Shown here one piece after another: positions 1 through 7,518 of a stretch of DNA of 64,000 bases. This DNA is from Bacteroidaceae bacterium (GTDB taxonomy: Bacteria > Bacteroidota > Bacteroidia > Bacteroidales > Bacteroidaceae). Each line of letters begins with the position of its first letter. Positions within the stretch are counted from its first letter, which is position 1. The DNA lies in NCBI GenBank assembly GCA_024398435.1, contig JAKSJD010000006.1:92276-156275 (forward strand), given 5' to 3'. Under the pieces are notes generated by a model. It worked only from the letters and a program-made list of their open reading frames with translations, was not told where the DNA came from and ran no database searches. The translations under genes were made by a program, and so were the position numbers.

Positions 1-1
1 T

Positions 2-1105
2 CCTGGTATTGTTGTAATCGTTGGTGCTCTTTGGCTTACTAACCTTGGTTACTGGGGCTTCAACCAGTATATCATCCAGAAGGGTCTTGCTGCTAAGTCA
101 CTCGACGAAGCAAAGAAGGGTATGGTATTTGCCGGCTTCCTTAAGATTTTGATCCCATTCATCGTATGTATCCCAGGTGTTTGCGCATACTATATCGTAA
201 ACAAGCACCCAGAACTCTACGACCAACTCCTCAGCGGTGGTGCAGCAGGTATCGAGCGTTCAGATGATGCTTATCCATTCCTTATCCACCACTTCACTCC
301 AACAGTCATCAAGGGTCTTGCATTCGCAGCACTTGCAGCAGCTGTTATTTCTTCTCTTGCTTCAATGTTCAACTCTACTTCAACTATCTTCACAATGGAT
401 ATCTACAAGAAGTTCTTGAACAAGAATGCATCAGACAAGAAGCTCCTCACAGTAGGTCGTATCACTTCCCTCTCAGCTTTGATCATTGCTCTTATCGCAG
501 TTTACCCAATCATGGGTGGTGCTGACCAGGCATTCCAGGTAATTCAGGAATACTCAGGATTCGTATATCCAGGTATCGTAACTATCTTCGGTCTTGGTCT
601 TCTTTGGAAGCGTTCAAGCGGAACTGCAGCTATCGTTGCAGCAATCGGAACATTCTTGTTCTCTATCATCTTCAAGTTCGCTCTTCCTGAAGTTCCATTC
701 CTCATCCGTATGGGTTATGTATTCCTCTGCCTCGTTGTTCTCTTCATCAGCATTTCTATGTGCAGCAAGAAGACAAAGCCAGCAGAAGAACTTCCTGCAG
801 ATGCAGTTGCAAAGCAGCTCAAGTGGTCTACAATCATGCTTATACTTGCAGTAGTTACATTCGTAGCTGGTATCTTCATGATGTTCGACGAGACTTGCCG
901 CAACTACGGTGCTGAGACAATCTTCTTCCTCACTGTTATGTTCTTCACTCTCTTCTGGTACCTCCGTTCAAATGCAAAGGACAAGGTAGAAGACGAGAAG
1001 TCAATCGGTGTGGATATCGATATCTTCAAGACAAACACTACATTCAATGTTGGAGCAATCGGAATTATCGTAATTCTCGCTGTTCTCTACATCTGTCTGT
1101 GGTAA
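2..1105 (+). CDS. Sodium:solute symporter (SSS family), 5' end outside window
   Basis: C-terminal part of a secondary transporter that probably imports L-arabinose or another pentose with Na+. The frame is open from base 2, so the true start is outside the window. About nine hydrophobic segments are visible, and the motif WGFNQYIIQKGLAAKSL near the visible start is typical of the glucose/galactose-type branch of the SSS family. The last membrane segment runs to the C-terminus (ILAVLYICLW). It lies directly upstream of araR and the araDAB genes on the same strand, and a strong hairpin terminator follows it. The substrate is inferred from context only; the family assignment is firm. Confidence 0.88.
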   Translation, partial: PGIVVIVGALWLTNLGYWGFNQYIIQKGLAAKSLDEAKKGMVFAGFLKILIPFIVCIPGVCAYYIVNKHPELYDQLLSGGAAGIERSDDAYPFLIHHFTPTVIKGLAFAALAAAVISSLASMFNSTSTIFTMDIYKKFLNKNASDKKLLTVGRITSLSALIIALIAVYPIMGGADQAFQVIQEYSGFVYPGIVTIFGLGLLWKRSSGTAAIVAAIGTFLFSIIFKFALPEVPFLIRMGYVFLCLVVLFISISMCSKKTKPAEELPADAVAKQLKWSTIMLILAVVTFVAGIFMMFDETCRNYGAETIFFLTVMFFTLFWYLRSNAKDKVEDEKSIGVDIDIFKTNTTFNVGAIGIIVILAVLYICLW

Positions 1106-1119
1106 TACTCTGACAATAG

Positions 1120-1160
1120 GCTACACCTATTTATATATAGGTAAGTAGGTGTAGCTTTTC
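1120..1160 (+). terminator. Rho-independent terminator of the symporter gene
   Basis: A 10-bp perfect stem (GCTACACCTA at 1120-1129 with TAGGTGTAGC at 1146-1155) is followed by TTTTCTTT. The inner part also contains ACCTAT and ATAGGT half-sites (1125-1130 and 1137-1142), the same half-sites as the palindrome upstream of araD. Confidence 0.8.
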
Positions 1161-1209
1161 TTTATTATCATTAACAATTCAATTTTTCGCTACTGCATAA
1201 GAAATTAAA

Positions 1210-1866
1210 ATGTCCAACCAATTCTACAACGAATATCCCAAATTTCTCGTTTCCGTAGATTGCATTATCTTCGGATTCAAGGAAGGAACGTTGAAACTGC
1301 TGGTGCAGAAACGTCCTTACAATCCAGGGAAAGGAGAAATGTCGCTCATCGGAGGATTTGTAGAAGAAGGAGAAAGCATTGACGAAACAGCCCAGAGGAT
1401 ACTGACAAAATTCACAGGTATCGGAAAGGTCTATATGCAGCAACTTGGAGCATTCGGAGAAGTAGAGCGAGATCCGGGAGAGAGAGTAATCACTATCGGA
1501 TATTATGCTCTTATCAATTCTGCCGACTTTGATGAATCGCTCACCCGTGAGAATGAGGCACAATGGGTTGACATTGACAATGTGCCAAAACTGTTTTCCG
1601 ACCATAACAAGATGGTGGAAAAGGCTCGCAGAAATTTGCAGAAGAAAGTCAATTCAAACCCAATCTGTGTGAATCTGCTGCCAAAATATTTCACTCTGAC
1701 CCAACTGCAGACTTTGCAGGAATCGATTCTTGGAGTGGAACTCGACAAAAGAAATTTCAGACGAAGCGTCGCTTTCAAGGACTACATCGTCAAGACGAAA
1801 TACATTGACAAAGAAAACTCAAAGAGAGGAGCAAGATTGTATAAGTTCCAATTGGAAGACATCTAA
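1210..1866 (+). CDS. araR: AraR-type arabinose regulator (Nudix fold plus winged helix)
   Basis: A 218-aa regulator of the NrtR/AraR type: an N-terminal Nudix-fold domain (about residues 8-145) that senses a metabolite and a C-terminal winged-helix DNA-binding domain (about 150-218). The Nudix box starts at G49 and keeps E55 and R63, but the catalytic glutamates of the REUXEE core are replaced (I64, K67, F68), so it should not hydrolyse nucleotides. In Bacteroides this family represses arabinose genes and responds to L-arabinose; that role is known for the family and is inferred here from the adjacent araD, araA and araB. No clear -7 box was found in the short gap after the symporter terminator. 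Confidence 0.87.
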   Translation: MSNQFYNEYPKFLVSVDCIIFGFKEGTLKLLVQKRPYNPGKGEMSLIGGFVEEGESIDETAQRILTKFTGIGKVYMQQLGAFGEVERDPGERVITIGYYALINSADFDESLTRENEAQWVDIDNVPKLFSDHNKMVEKARRNLQKKVNSNPICVNLLPKYFTLTQLQTLQESILGVELDKRNFRRSVAFKDYIVKTKYIDKENSKRGARLYKFQLEDI

Positions 1867-1888
1867 AAAGGAACAATTATTCATCTTG

Positions 1889-1977
1889 AAAAAAGAACCG
1901 CGAAACTCAGGGTCTCGAACCGCGAAACTCAAGGCCTCGAACCGCGAAACTTCAGGTCACGAACCGCGGTCTTTTTT
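1889..1977 (+). terminator. Probable araR terminator whose loop is a 22-bp repeat array
   Basis: AAAAAAGAACCGCG at 1889-1902 can pair with CGCGGTCTTTTTT at 1965-1977, with one bulged A, giving a stem with a U-rich 3' end. The loop of about 60 nt is the family A 22-bp array. The long loop makes simple termination uncertain, and internal units could also pair with each other through their CGCG cores. Confidence 0.5.
1895..1969 (+). repeat. 22-bp tandem array, family A (copy A1)
   Basis: Three full units of exactly 22 bp begin at 1895, 1917 and 1939, each opening with GAACCGCGAAACT; a partial fourth unit (GAACCGCGG) begins at 1961. The CGCG cores are at 1899, 1921, 1943 and 1965, exactly 22 apart. 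The period is not a multiple of three and there is no ORF here. Copies A2 (18658) and A3 (40141) share the CGCGAAAC core and the period. Confidence 0.9.
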
Positions 1978-1979
1978 GT

Positions 1980-1994
1980 ATAGGTTCTACCTAT
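1980..1994. promoter_or_regulatory. Candidate AraR operator upstream of araD
   Basis: A perfect 15-bp palindrome, ATAGGT-TCT-ACCTAT, lies 55 bp before araD. The same half-sites recur in the spacer between symporter and araR. Assignment to AraR is inference from position and symmetry. Confidence 0.4.
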
Positions 1995-2049
1995 CAACAT
2001 TTCGACAAAGAAAGAGAATCAAAATAAATATAATAAAACAGATAGAATT

Positions 2050-2751
2050 ATGTTAGAAGAACTGAAAGAGAAAGTATTCAAGGCAAACCTCGACCTCGTA
2101 AAGCAAGGTTTAGTAATCTTCACATGGGGAAACGTTTCAGGTATTGACCGCGAAAAAGGACTCGTAGTTATCAAGCCATCAGGCGTAAGCTATGATGAAA
2201 TGAAAGCCAGCGATATGGTAGTAGTAGATTTGGAAACAGGAAAGGTAGTCGAAGGCGACCTCAATCCATCATCCGACACCCCTACCCACCTCGTTCTCTA
2301 CAAGGCATTCCCAAATATTCAAGGTGTTGTACACACTCACTCAACTTATGCAACAGCATGGGCACAGGCTGGCAAGGACATTCCAAACATCGGAACTACT
2401 CATGCCGACTATTTCTATAAAGACATCCCTTGCACTGCAGATATGACAGAGGCAGAAGTGAAAGGTCAGTACGAACTCGAGACAGGCAATGTAATCGTTA
2501 AGCGTTTCGAAGGCATCAATCCCGACCATACTCCAGGTGTTCTTGTAAAGAACCACGGCCCATTCTCTTGGGGAACAAGTCCAGCAAATGCAGTTTACAA
2601 CGCCAAGGTTATGGAACAATGCGCAAAGATGGCATTCATCTCATTCATGGTAAATCCAGACACAACGATGAATCCATTGCTCATCGAAAAGCATTATATG
2701 CGCAAGCACGGACCTAATGCATATTATGGTCAGAAAGGACAGAAACATTAA
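2050..2751 (+). CDS. araD: L-ribulose-5-phosphate 4-epimerase
   Basis: Converts L-ribulose 5-phosphate to D-xylulose 5-phosphate, the last step of bacterial L-arabinose breakdown. The protein is 233 aa, close to the 231 aa of the E. coli enzyme, and belongs to the class II aldolase/adducin family. The zinc ligands are visible as H95 and H97 ([10 protein letters not shown]) and H169 (KNHGPF), with D76 nearby in SSDTPTH, matching the E. coli positions closely. It precedes araA by 36 bp. The product would feed the transketolase encoded at 7.5 kb. The ATG at 2050 was chosen because the N-terminus aligns with the usual MLEELK start of the family. Confidence 0.95.
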   Translation: MLEELKEKVFKANLDLVKQGLVIFTWGNVSGIDREKGLVVIKPSGVSYDEMKASDMVVVDLETGKVVEGDLNPSSDTPTHLVLYKAFPNIQGVVHTHSTYATAWAQAGKDIPNIGTTHADYFYKDIPCTADMTEAEVKGQYELETGNVIVKRFEGINPDHTPGVLVKNHGPFSWGTSPANAVYNAKVMEQCAKMAFISFMVNPDTTMNPLLIEKHYMRKHGPNAYYGQKGQKH

Positions 2752-2787
2752 TTCATAAATATTAATCAATACAAAAAACAAACAATC

Positions 2788-4326
2788 ATGAAAGCATTCG
2801 AAAACATGGAATTATGGTGGGTAACTGGTGCTCAGTTGCTCTATGGTGGCGATGCAGTTGTTGCAGTCGACGCACACTCAAAGGAAATGGTAGCAGGTCT
2901 TAACGACTCTGGCAATCTCCCAGTTAACGTAGTTTACAAAGGCACAGCCAACTCTTCAAAAGAGGTTGAAGACATCATGAAGGCTGCCAACAATGATGAG
3001 AAGTGTATCGGTATCATCACATGGATGCACACATTCTCACCTGCAAAGATGTGGATCAAGGGACTTCAGTCACTCAAGAAGCCTCTCCTTCACTTCCACA
3101 CTCAGTACAATGCTGAAATTCCTTGGGACACAATGGACATGGACTTCATGAACCTCAACCAAAGTGCTCACGGAGATATCGAGTTCGGTCATATCTGCAC
3201 TCGTATGCGCATCCCAAGAAAGGTAGTTGTAGGTTATTGGAAGAGCGAAGAAGCTCAGAAGAAGATTGCTGTATGGGCACGCGTAGCAGCAGGTGTTGCT
3301 GATGCTCACAACGTACGTTGTCTCATGTTCGGTATGAACATGAACAATGTAGCAGTAACAGATGGCGACCGCGTTGAATTCGAACAGCGTCTTGGTTATC
3401 ACGTTGACTACTACCCAGTTTCATCTTTGATGGACTATTTCAAGAAGGTTACAGATGCTGAAGCAGATGCACTTGTTGAAGAATACAAGAAAGAATACAC
3501 AATCAAGATCGACGAATCAGGAGAAGAAGTTTATTGGCAGAAAGTAAAGAACGCTGCTAAGGCTGAAATCGCTCTCCGTCGCGTATTGAAGGACGAAGGC
3601 GCAACTGCTTTCACTACAAACTTTGACGACCTTGGTGATGCCGACATCGACGATCCAAACTTCGTAGGTTTCGACCAGATTCCAGGTCTCGCTTCACAGC
3701 GCCTCATGGCAGAAGGTATAGGTTTCGGTGCAGAAGGCGACTGGAAGACAGCTTGTCTCTTCCGTACACTTTGGGTAATGAACCAAGGCCTTGAAAAGGG
3801 TTGTTCATTCCTCGAGGACTACACTCTCAACTTCGCAGCAGATCGCACTTCAAGCCTCCAGAGCCACATGCTCGAAATCTGTCCACTCATTGCAACTGAT
3901 AAGCCAAAGCTCGAAGTACACTTCCTCGGCATCGGTATCCGCAAGCAGCAGACAGCCCGTCTCGTGTTCACATCTAAGACTGGTAAGGGAATCAAGGCTA
4001 CAATCGTTGACCTTGGCAACCGTTTCCGCCTCATCACAAGTGAAGTTGAATGTATCGAACCAAAGCCAATGCCAAAGCTTCCTGTAGCTTCAGCTCTTTG
4101 GATTCCACAGCCAACATTTGAAATCGGTGCAGGTGCATGGATTCTCGCTGGTGGTACTCACCACAGTGCATTCTCATATGACATCACTGCTGAATATTGG
4201 GAAGACTTTGCTGAAATCACTGGTATCGAGTTCATCAACATTGACAAGAACACAACTATCAGCGGATTCAAGAACCAGCTTCGCAACAACGAAGTATACT
4301 ACATGCTCAACAAGGCATTGAAGTAA
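2788..4326 (+). CDS. araA: L-arabinose isomerase
   Basis: Interconverts L-arabinose and L-ribulose in the cytoplasm. At 512 aa it is full length (E. coli 500 aa). The four metal-binding and catalytic residues are present: E316 (in AEGDWKTA), E343 (FLEDYTLNF), H360 (LQSHMLEICP) and H459 (GGTHHSAFSY), corresponding to E306, E333, H350 and H450 of E. coli. It is placed between araD and araB on the same strand and is followed by a strong hairpin, so araDA may form one transcript with separate expression of araB. Codon use looks like that of other highly expressed genes here (tkt, gap). Confidence 0.96.
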   Translation: MKAFENMELWWVTGAQLLYGGDAVVAVDAHSKEMVAGLNDSGNLPVNVVYKGTANSSKEVEDIMKAANNDEKCIGIITWMHTFSPAKMWIKGLQSLKKPLLHFHTQYNAEIPWDTMDMDFMNLNQSAHGDIEFGHICTRMRIPRKVVVGYWKSEEAQKKIAVWARVAAGVADAHNVRCLMFGMNMNNVAVTDGDRVEFEQRLGYHVDYYPVSSLMDYFKKVTDAEADALVEEYKKEYTIKIDESGEEVYWQKVKNAAKAEIALRRVLKDEGATAFTTNFDDLGDADIDDPNFVGFDQIPGLASQRLMAEGIGFGAEGDWKTACLFRTLWVMNQGLEKGCSFLEDYTLNFAADRTSSLQSHMLEICPLIATDKPKLEVHFLGIGIRKQQTARLVFTSKTGKGIKATIVDLGNRFRLITSEVECIEPKPMPKLPVASALWIPQPTFEIGAGAWILAGGTHHSAFSYDITAEYWEDFAEITGIEFINIDKNTTISGFKNQLRNNEVYYMLNKALK

Positions 4327-4341
4327 TATGTAAGTAATTAT

Positions 4342-4386
4342 GCTAAAAGTGCGACCCTATCAAGTGTCTTGCACTTTTAGCTTTTA
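4342..4386 (+). terminator. Terminator between araA and araB
   Basis: An 11-bp perfect stem (GCTAAAAGTGC at 4342-4352 with GCACTTTTAGC at 4371-4381) followed by TTTTA. The short T run allows partial read-through into araB. Confidence 0.75.
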
Positions 4387-4439
4387 CTACACATTATTAT
4401 ATATATTATATAAGAAACTAATAAAACAATAGTTGCATT

Positions 4440-6041
4440 ATGATATTTGACGCAAAGACGACAATCGAAAGCGGAAAAGCTGTTCTCGGAATCGAATTCG
4501 GTTCTACAAGAATCAAGGCCGTTTTGATTGACCAGCAAAACAAGCCAATAGCACAAGGTAGCCACACTTGGGAAAACCAACTCGTTGATGGTCTTTGGAC
4601 CTACAGTCTCGATGCTATTTGGAACGGACTTCAGGATTGCTATGCCGATCTTCGTAATGACGTAAAGAAGCAATACAACACTGAAATCGAAAACCTCGCA
4701 GCAATTGGAATCAGTGCTATGATGCACGGATATATGGCATTCAACGAAAAGGATGAACTTCTCGTACCATTCCGTACATGGAGAAACACGAACACAGGTC
4801 CTGCAGCTGCAGAATTGTCAGAGTTGTTCGTTTACAACATACCTCTCCGTTGGAGCATCTCTCACCTTTATCAGTGCATTTTGAATGGTGAACCACATGT
4901 AAAGGACATTAAGTTCCAGACTACACTTGCAGGTTACATTCACTGGGCATTGACAGGCGAAAAGGTTCTTGGTATCGGTGATGCTTCTGGTATGATTCCT
5001 ATCGACCCAGACACAAAGACTTACAACGCTGAAATGGTTGCAAAGTTTGACAAACTCGTTGCATCAAAGGGATTCGACTTCAAGTTGCTTGATATCTTCC
5101 CTAAGGTATTGGTTGCAGGTGATGATGCAGGTTGTCTGACAGAAGAAGGTGCAAAGAAGCTCGACGTATCAGGACATCTTAAGGCTGGCATTCCAATCTG
5201 TCCTCCAGAAGGAGATGCAGGTACAGGTATGGCTGCAACAAATGCAGTAAAGCAACGTACAGGTAATGTTTCTGCTGGAACATCATCATTCTCAATGATA
5301 GTTTTGGAGAAAGACCTTTCTAAGCCTTATGAAGTTATCGATATGGTAACAACACCTGACGGAAGCCTCGTTGCAATGGTTCACTGCAACAACTGTACTT
5401 CAGAAATCAACGCATGGGTAAACCTCTTCACAGAGTTCCAGACTCTTATGGGTATGCCAGTTGACATGAATGCATTGTTCACCAACCTCTTCACAGCAGC
5501 AAATCAAGGCGATCCTGATTGTGGTGGTCTTCTTTTGTACAACTACATTTCAGGCGAACCTGTTGCCGGACTTACTGATGGTCGTCCATTATTCGTACGT
5601 TCTGCTAATGATAAGTTCAGCCTTGCCAACTTCATGCGTGCCAATATTTATGCAGCAGTAGGTGTATTAAAGATTGGTAACGATATTTTGTTGAAGGAAG
5701 AAAAGGTTAAGATTGACCGTCTTACTGGTCACGGAGGATTGTTCAAGACAACTGATGCCGGTCAGCGCATACTTGCTGCAGCACTCAACTCCCCTATCTC
5801 TGTTATGGAGACAGCAGGCGAAGGTGGTGCTTGGGGTATCGCACTCCTCGCTTCATTCCTTGTAAACAATGAGAAGAAGCAGACATTGCCAGACTTCCTC
5901 GACGAACAGGTATTTGCAGGCGATACAGGTGTTGAAGTAGCTCCAAATCCAGCAGATGTTGAAGGCTTCAACAAATACATTGAAACATACAAGGCTGGCT
6001 TGGCAATTGAGAAAGCAGCCGTTGACAATAAGCAAGCATAA
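4440..6041 (+). CDS. araB: Ribulokinase-like FGGY carbohydrate kinase
   Basis: Phosphorylates L-ribulose at the 5 position with ATP, completing the araA-araB-araD route. The 533-aa protein shows the FGGY kinase fold: the N-terminal phosphate loop LGIEFGSTRIKAVLID (about residues 16-31), the substrate region AIGISAMMHGYMAF (about 88-101), the second-domain segment GNVSAGTSSFSMIVL, and the ATP-binding TGHGGLFKT followed by AGEGGAWGIALLASF. It is a Bacteroides-type enzyme and differs from E. coli AraB, so the substrate assignment rests on the neighbouring araA and araD. It lies 113 bp after araA, behind a terminator, and is followed by a hairpin at 6060-6084. Confidence 0.88.
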   Translation: MIFDAKTTIESGKAVLGIEFGSTRIKAVLIDQQNKPIAQGSHTWENQLVDGLWTYSLDAIWNGLQDCYADLRNDVKKQYNTEIENLAAIGISAMMHGYMAFNEKDELLVPFRTWRNTNTGPAAAELSELFVYNIPLRWSISHLYQCILNGEPHVKDIKFQTTLAGYIHWALTGEKVLGIGDASGMIPIDPDTKTYNAEMVAKFDKLVASKGFDFKLLDIFPKVLVAGDDAGCLTEEGAKKLDVSGHLKAGIPICPPEGDAGTGMAATNAVKQRTGNVSAGTSSFSMIVLEKDLSKPYEVIDMVTTPDGSLVAMVHCNNCTSEINAWVNLFTEFQTLMGMPVDMNALFTNLFTAANQGDPDCGGLLLYNYISGEPVAGLTDGRPLFVRSANDKFSLANFMRANIYAAVGVLKIGNDILLKEEKVKIDRLTGHGGLFKTTDAGQRILAAALNSPISVMETAGEGGAWGIALLASFLVNNEKKQTLPDFLDEQVFAGDTGVEVAPNPADVEGFNKYIETYKAGLAIEKAAVDNKQA

Positions 6042-6059
6042 TTGTCAATAACAACCAAG

Positions 6060-6090
6060 GGATGAGGGCTTATTACCCTCATCCTTCACT
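6060..6090 (+). terminator. Weak terminator after araB
   Basis: A 9-bp perfect GC-rich stem (GGATGAGGG at 6060-6068 with CCCTCATCC at 6076-6084) is followed by TTCACTATT, a poor T tract. Termination may be partial. Confidence 0.55.
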
Positions 6091-6116
6091 ATTGAAAACA
6101 GAAAACATATTATTAC

Positions 6117-7445
6117 ATGAAAAGACTTCTCTTAGCCATAGTATCATTAGTTTGTGCTACGATTCTGTATGCGCAGAAATACATCGTAGATGCCGTTGTG
6201 GGTGACTATACAGTTGCAACTACAGACGAATACAAATGGAATCGTGACTTCCTCCAGCAATCCACACATGAGGCTGCCGTAGGAACAGGTAGTGCCAATG
6301 ACAAAGAAATAGAAATACCTAATGGCACGGAGGTTACGGTTGAAACTTTCAGCCGCTCATGGAAAAAAGAGAAGAATACTCACGTAACGGCACGCATTGC
6401 GTACGAAGATGGCAACACCTATTATATACATGCGCGCGACCTTGTTTTTTCGGAAAACAATCCAGAAGGTACCTTCAACGCACTCGACACCATCGACTTC
6501 AGTCCTAACAAGTTCAAGATGAACTACGTAGACGAAAGCGGTGAGCGCGTCTCTAGTTTCATCAACACCCTTGACTTGCATTCAGAAGAAGGACGGCTCC
6601 TTTACAGCTATTCCTATCCGATCTGTATATTAATACTTATCGGAGCAAGCTTGGCACTACTTTTGCTTGCTATCTTAACTGGCAAGGCATTCTTTATACG
6701 CCTGGCTATCTACATCACTCCGCTCTTGATGATTGCAGCAGTAGCCACGGAAGGCTACCTTGTTTTCAGACTTGGCGGCGAATCGCTCTGGTTTATAGAT
6801 TCCGATTTCTATTCCAAGACAACTTGCGTAATACGTAGTATACCGCTCATCGCTGTCATTGCCCTCCAGATAGCATCCTACCTACTCTATTGCAATCTCC
6901 TTCCTGCTAAGAACGGAGAGAAAGTCACGGGCACACTCTCGCTTGTCAGTACACTCGTAGTATTCATTCCTGCAGTAGTGGCAGGCTATTTCATCACAAT
7001 TTACATTACAGGCTATGACCGTGCCACATCAGATGCAGCATTAGTTTCAAAGTGCTTCATGATATGGGGCATATTGATATTCCTCCTGTTGCTCATCTGG
7101 CCAACCATCTACTATAGTATCAAGCTGGATGCCAAACGCATATTCCCTAAGTCACAGTTCCTGCTGGGCCTCAGTACGTCGGCATTCATGGTTATCTACT
7201 GGATTGGCACCATACTTATCATTATCATTCTCATCTTTGCTTTAATCAAGCTTTTCCTCGCCATACTTGCACAGATATTCCTCTGGGCAGTTATGTTCTT
7301 CGTGTGCAGCAAGTTACCGCCAGACGCATTCAGAGCACCGAACGCGAATGCAATTTTCTTAGACAAGAATGGCGGCCGTCATACAAGTGCATTAAGTGCC
7401 GAACAAGCCAATGCACGTATCGATGCAAATAAATCGGATTCATAG
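6117..7445 (+). CDS. Exported-then-membrane protein of unknown function in the pentose locus
   Basis: A 442-aa protein that I do not recognise by name. It has a signal peptide (residues 1-19, cut near YAQ), an extracytoplasmic region of about 140 residues with an SH3b-like stretch (IPNGTEVTVETFSRSW...TARIAYEDGNTYYIHARDL, about 67-109), then six or seven membrane helices (about 165-187, 192-210, 238-258, 274-297, 312-334 and a long hydrophobic stretch 350-395). The C-terminus is hydrophilic. It lies between araB and tkt, 75 bp and 73 bp away, so it may be transcribed with them, but no link to sugar metabolism is visible in the sequence. Confidence 0.75.
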   Translation: MKRLLLAIVSLVCATILYAQKYIVDAVVGDYTVATTDEYKWNRDFLQQSTHEAAVGTGSANDKEIEIPNGTEVTVETFSRSWKKEKNTHVTARIAYEDGNTYYIHARDLVFSENNPEGTFNALDTIDFSPNKFKMNYVDESGERVSSFINTLDLHSEEGRLLYSYSYPICILILIGASLALLLLAILTGKAFFIRLAIYITPLLMIAAVATEGYLVFRLGGESLWFIDSDFYSKTTCVIRSIPLIAVIALQIASYLLYCNLLPAKNGEKVTGTLSLVSTLVVFIPAVVAGYFITIYITGYDRATSDAALVSKCFMIWGILIFLLLLIWPTIYYSIKLDAKRIFPKSQFLLGLSTSAFMVIYWIGTILIIIILIFALIKLFLAILAQIFLWAVMFFVCSKLPPDAFRAPNANAIFLDKNGGRHTSALSAEQANARIDANKSDS

Positions 7446-7518
7446 TTTCCCATACATATTGCATCTTTCATACTCAGATAAATTCATTATTAAATATATA
7501 ATTTATTAATCAAGAAAA

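Noticed and set aside
1895..1969. CRISPR array as an explanation of the 22-bp repeats
   Set aside because: The units are directly adjacent with no unique spacers, the arrays have only 3-5 units, and no cas genes are in the window.
6651..6667. A second sigma-54-like match, TTGGCAC-N5-TTGCT
   Set aside because: It lies inside the coding sequence of the membrane protein with no gene start downstream; treated as chance, and it lowers confidence in the htpG site a little.
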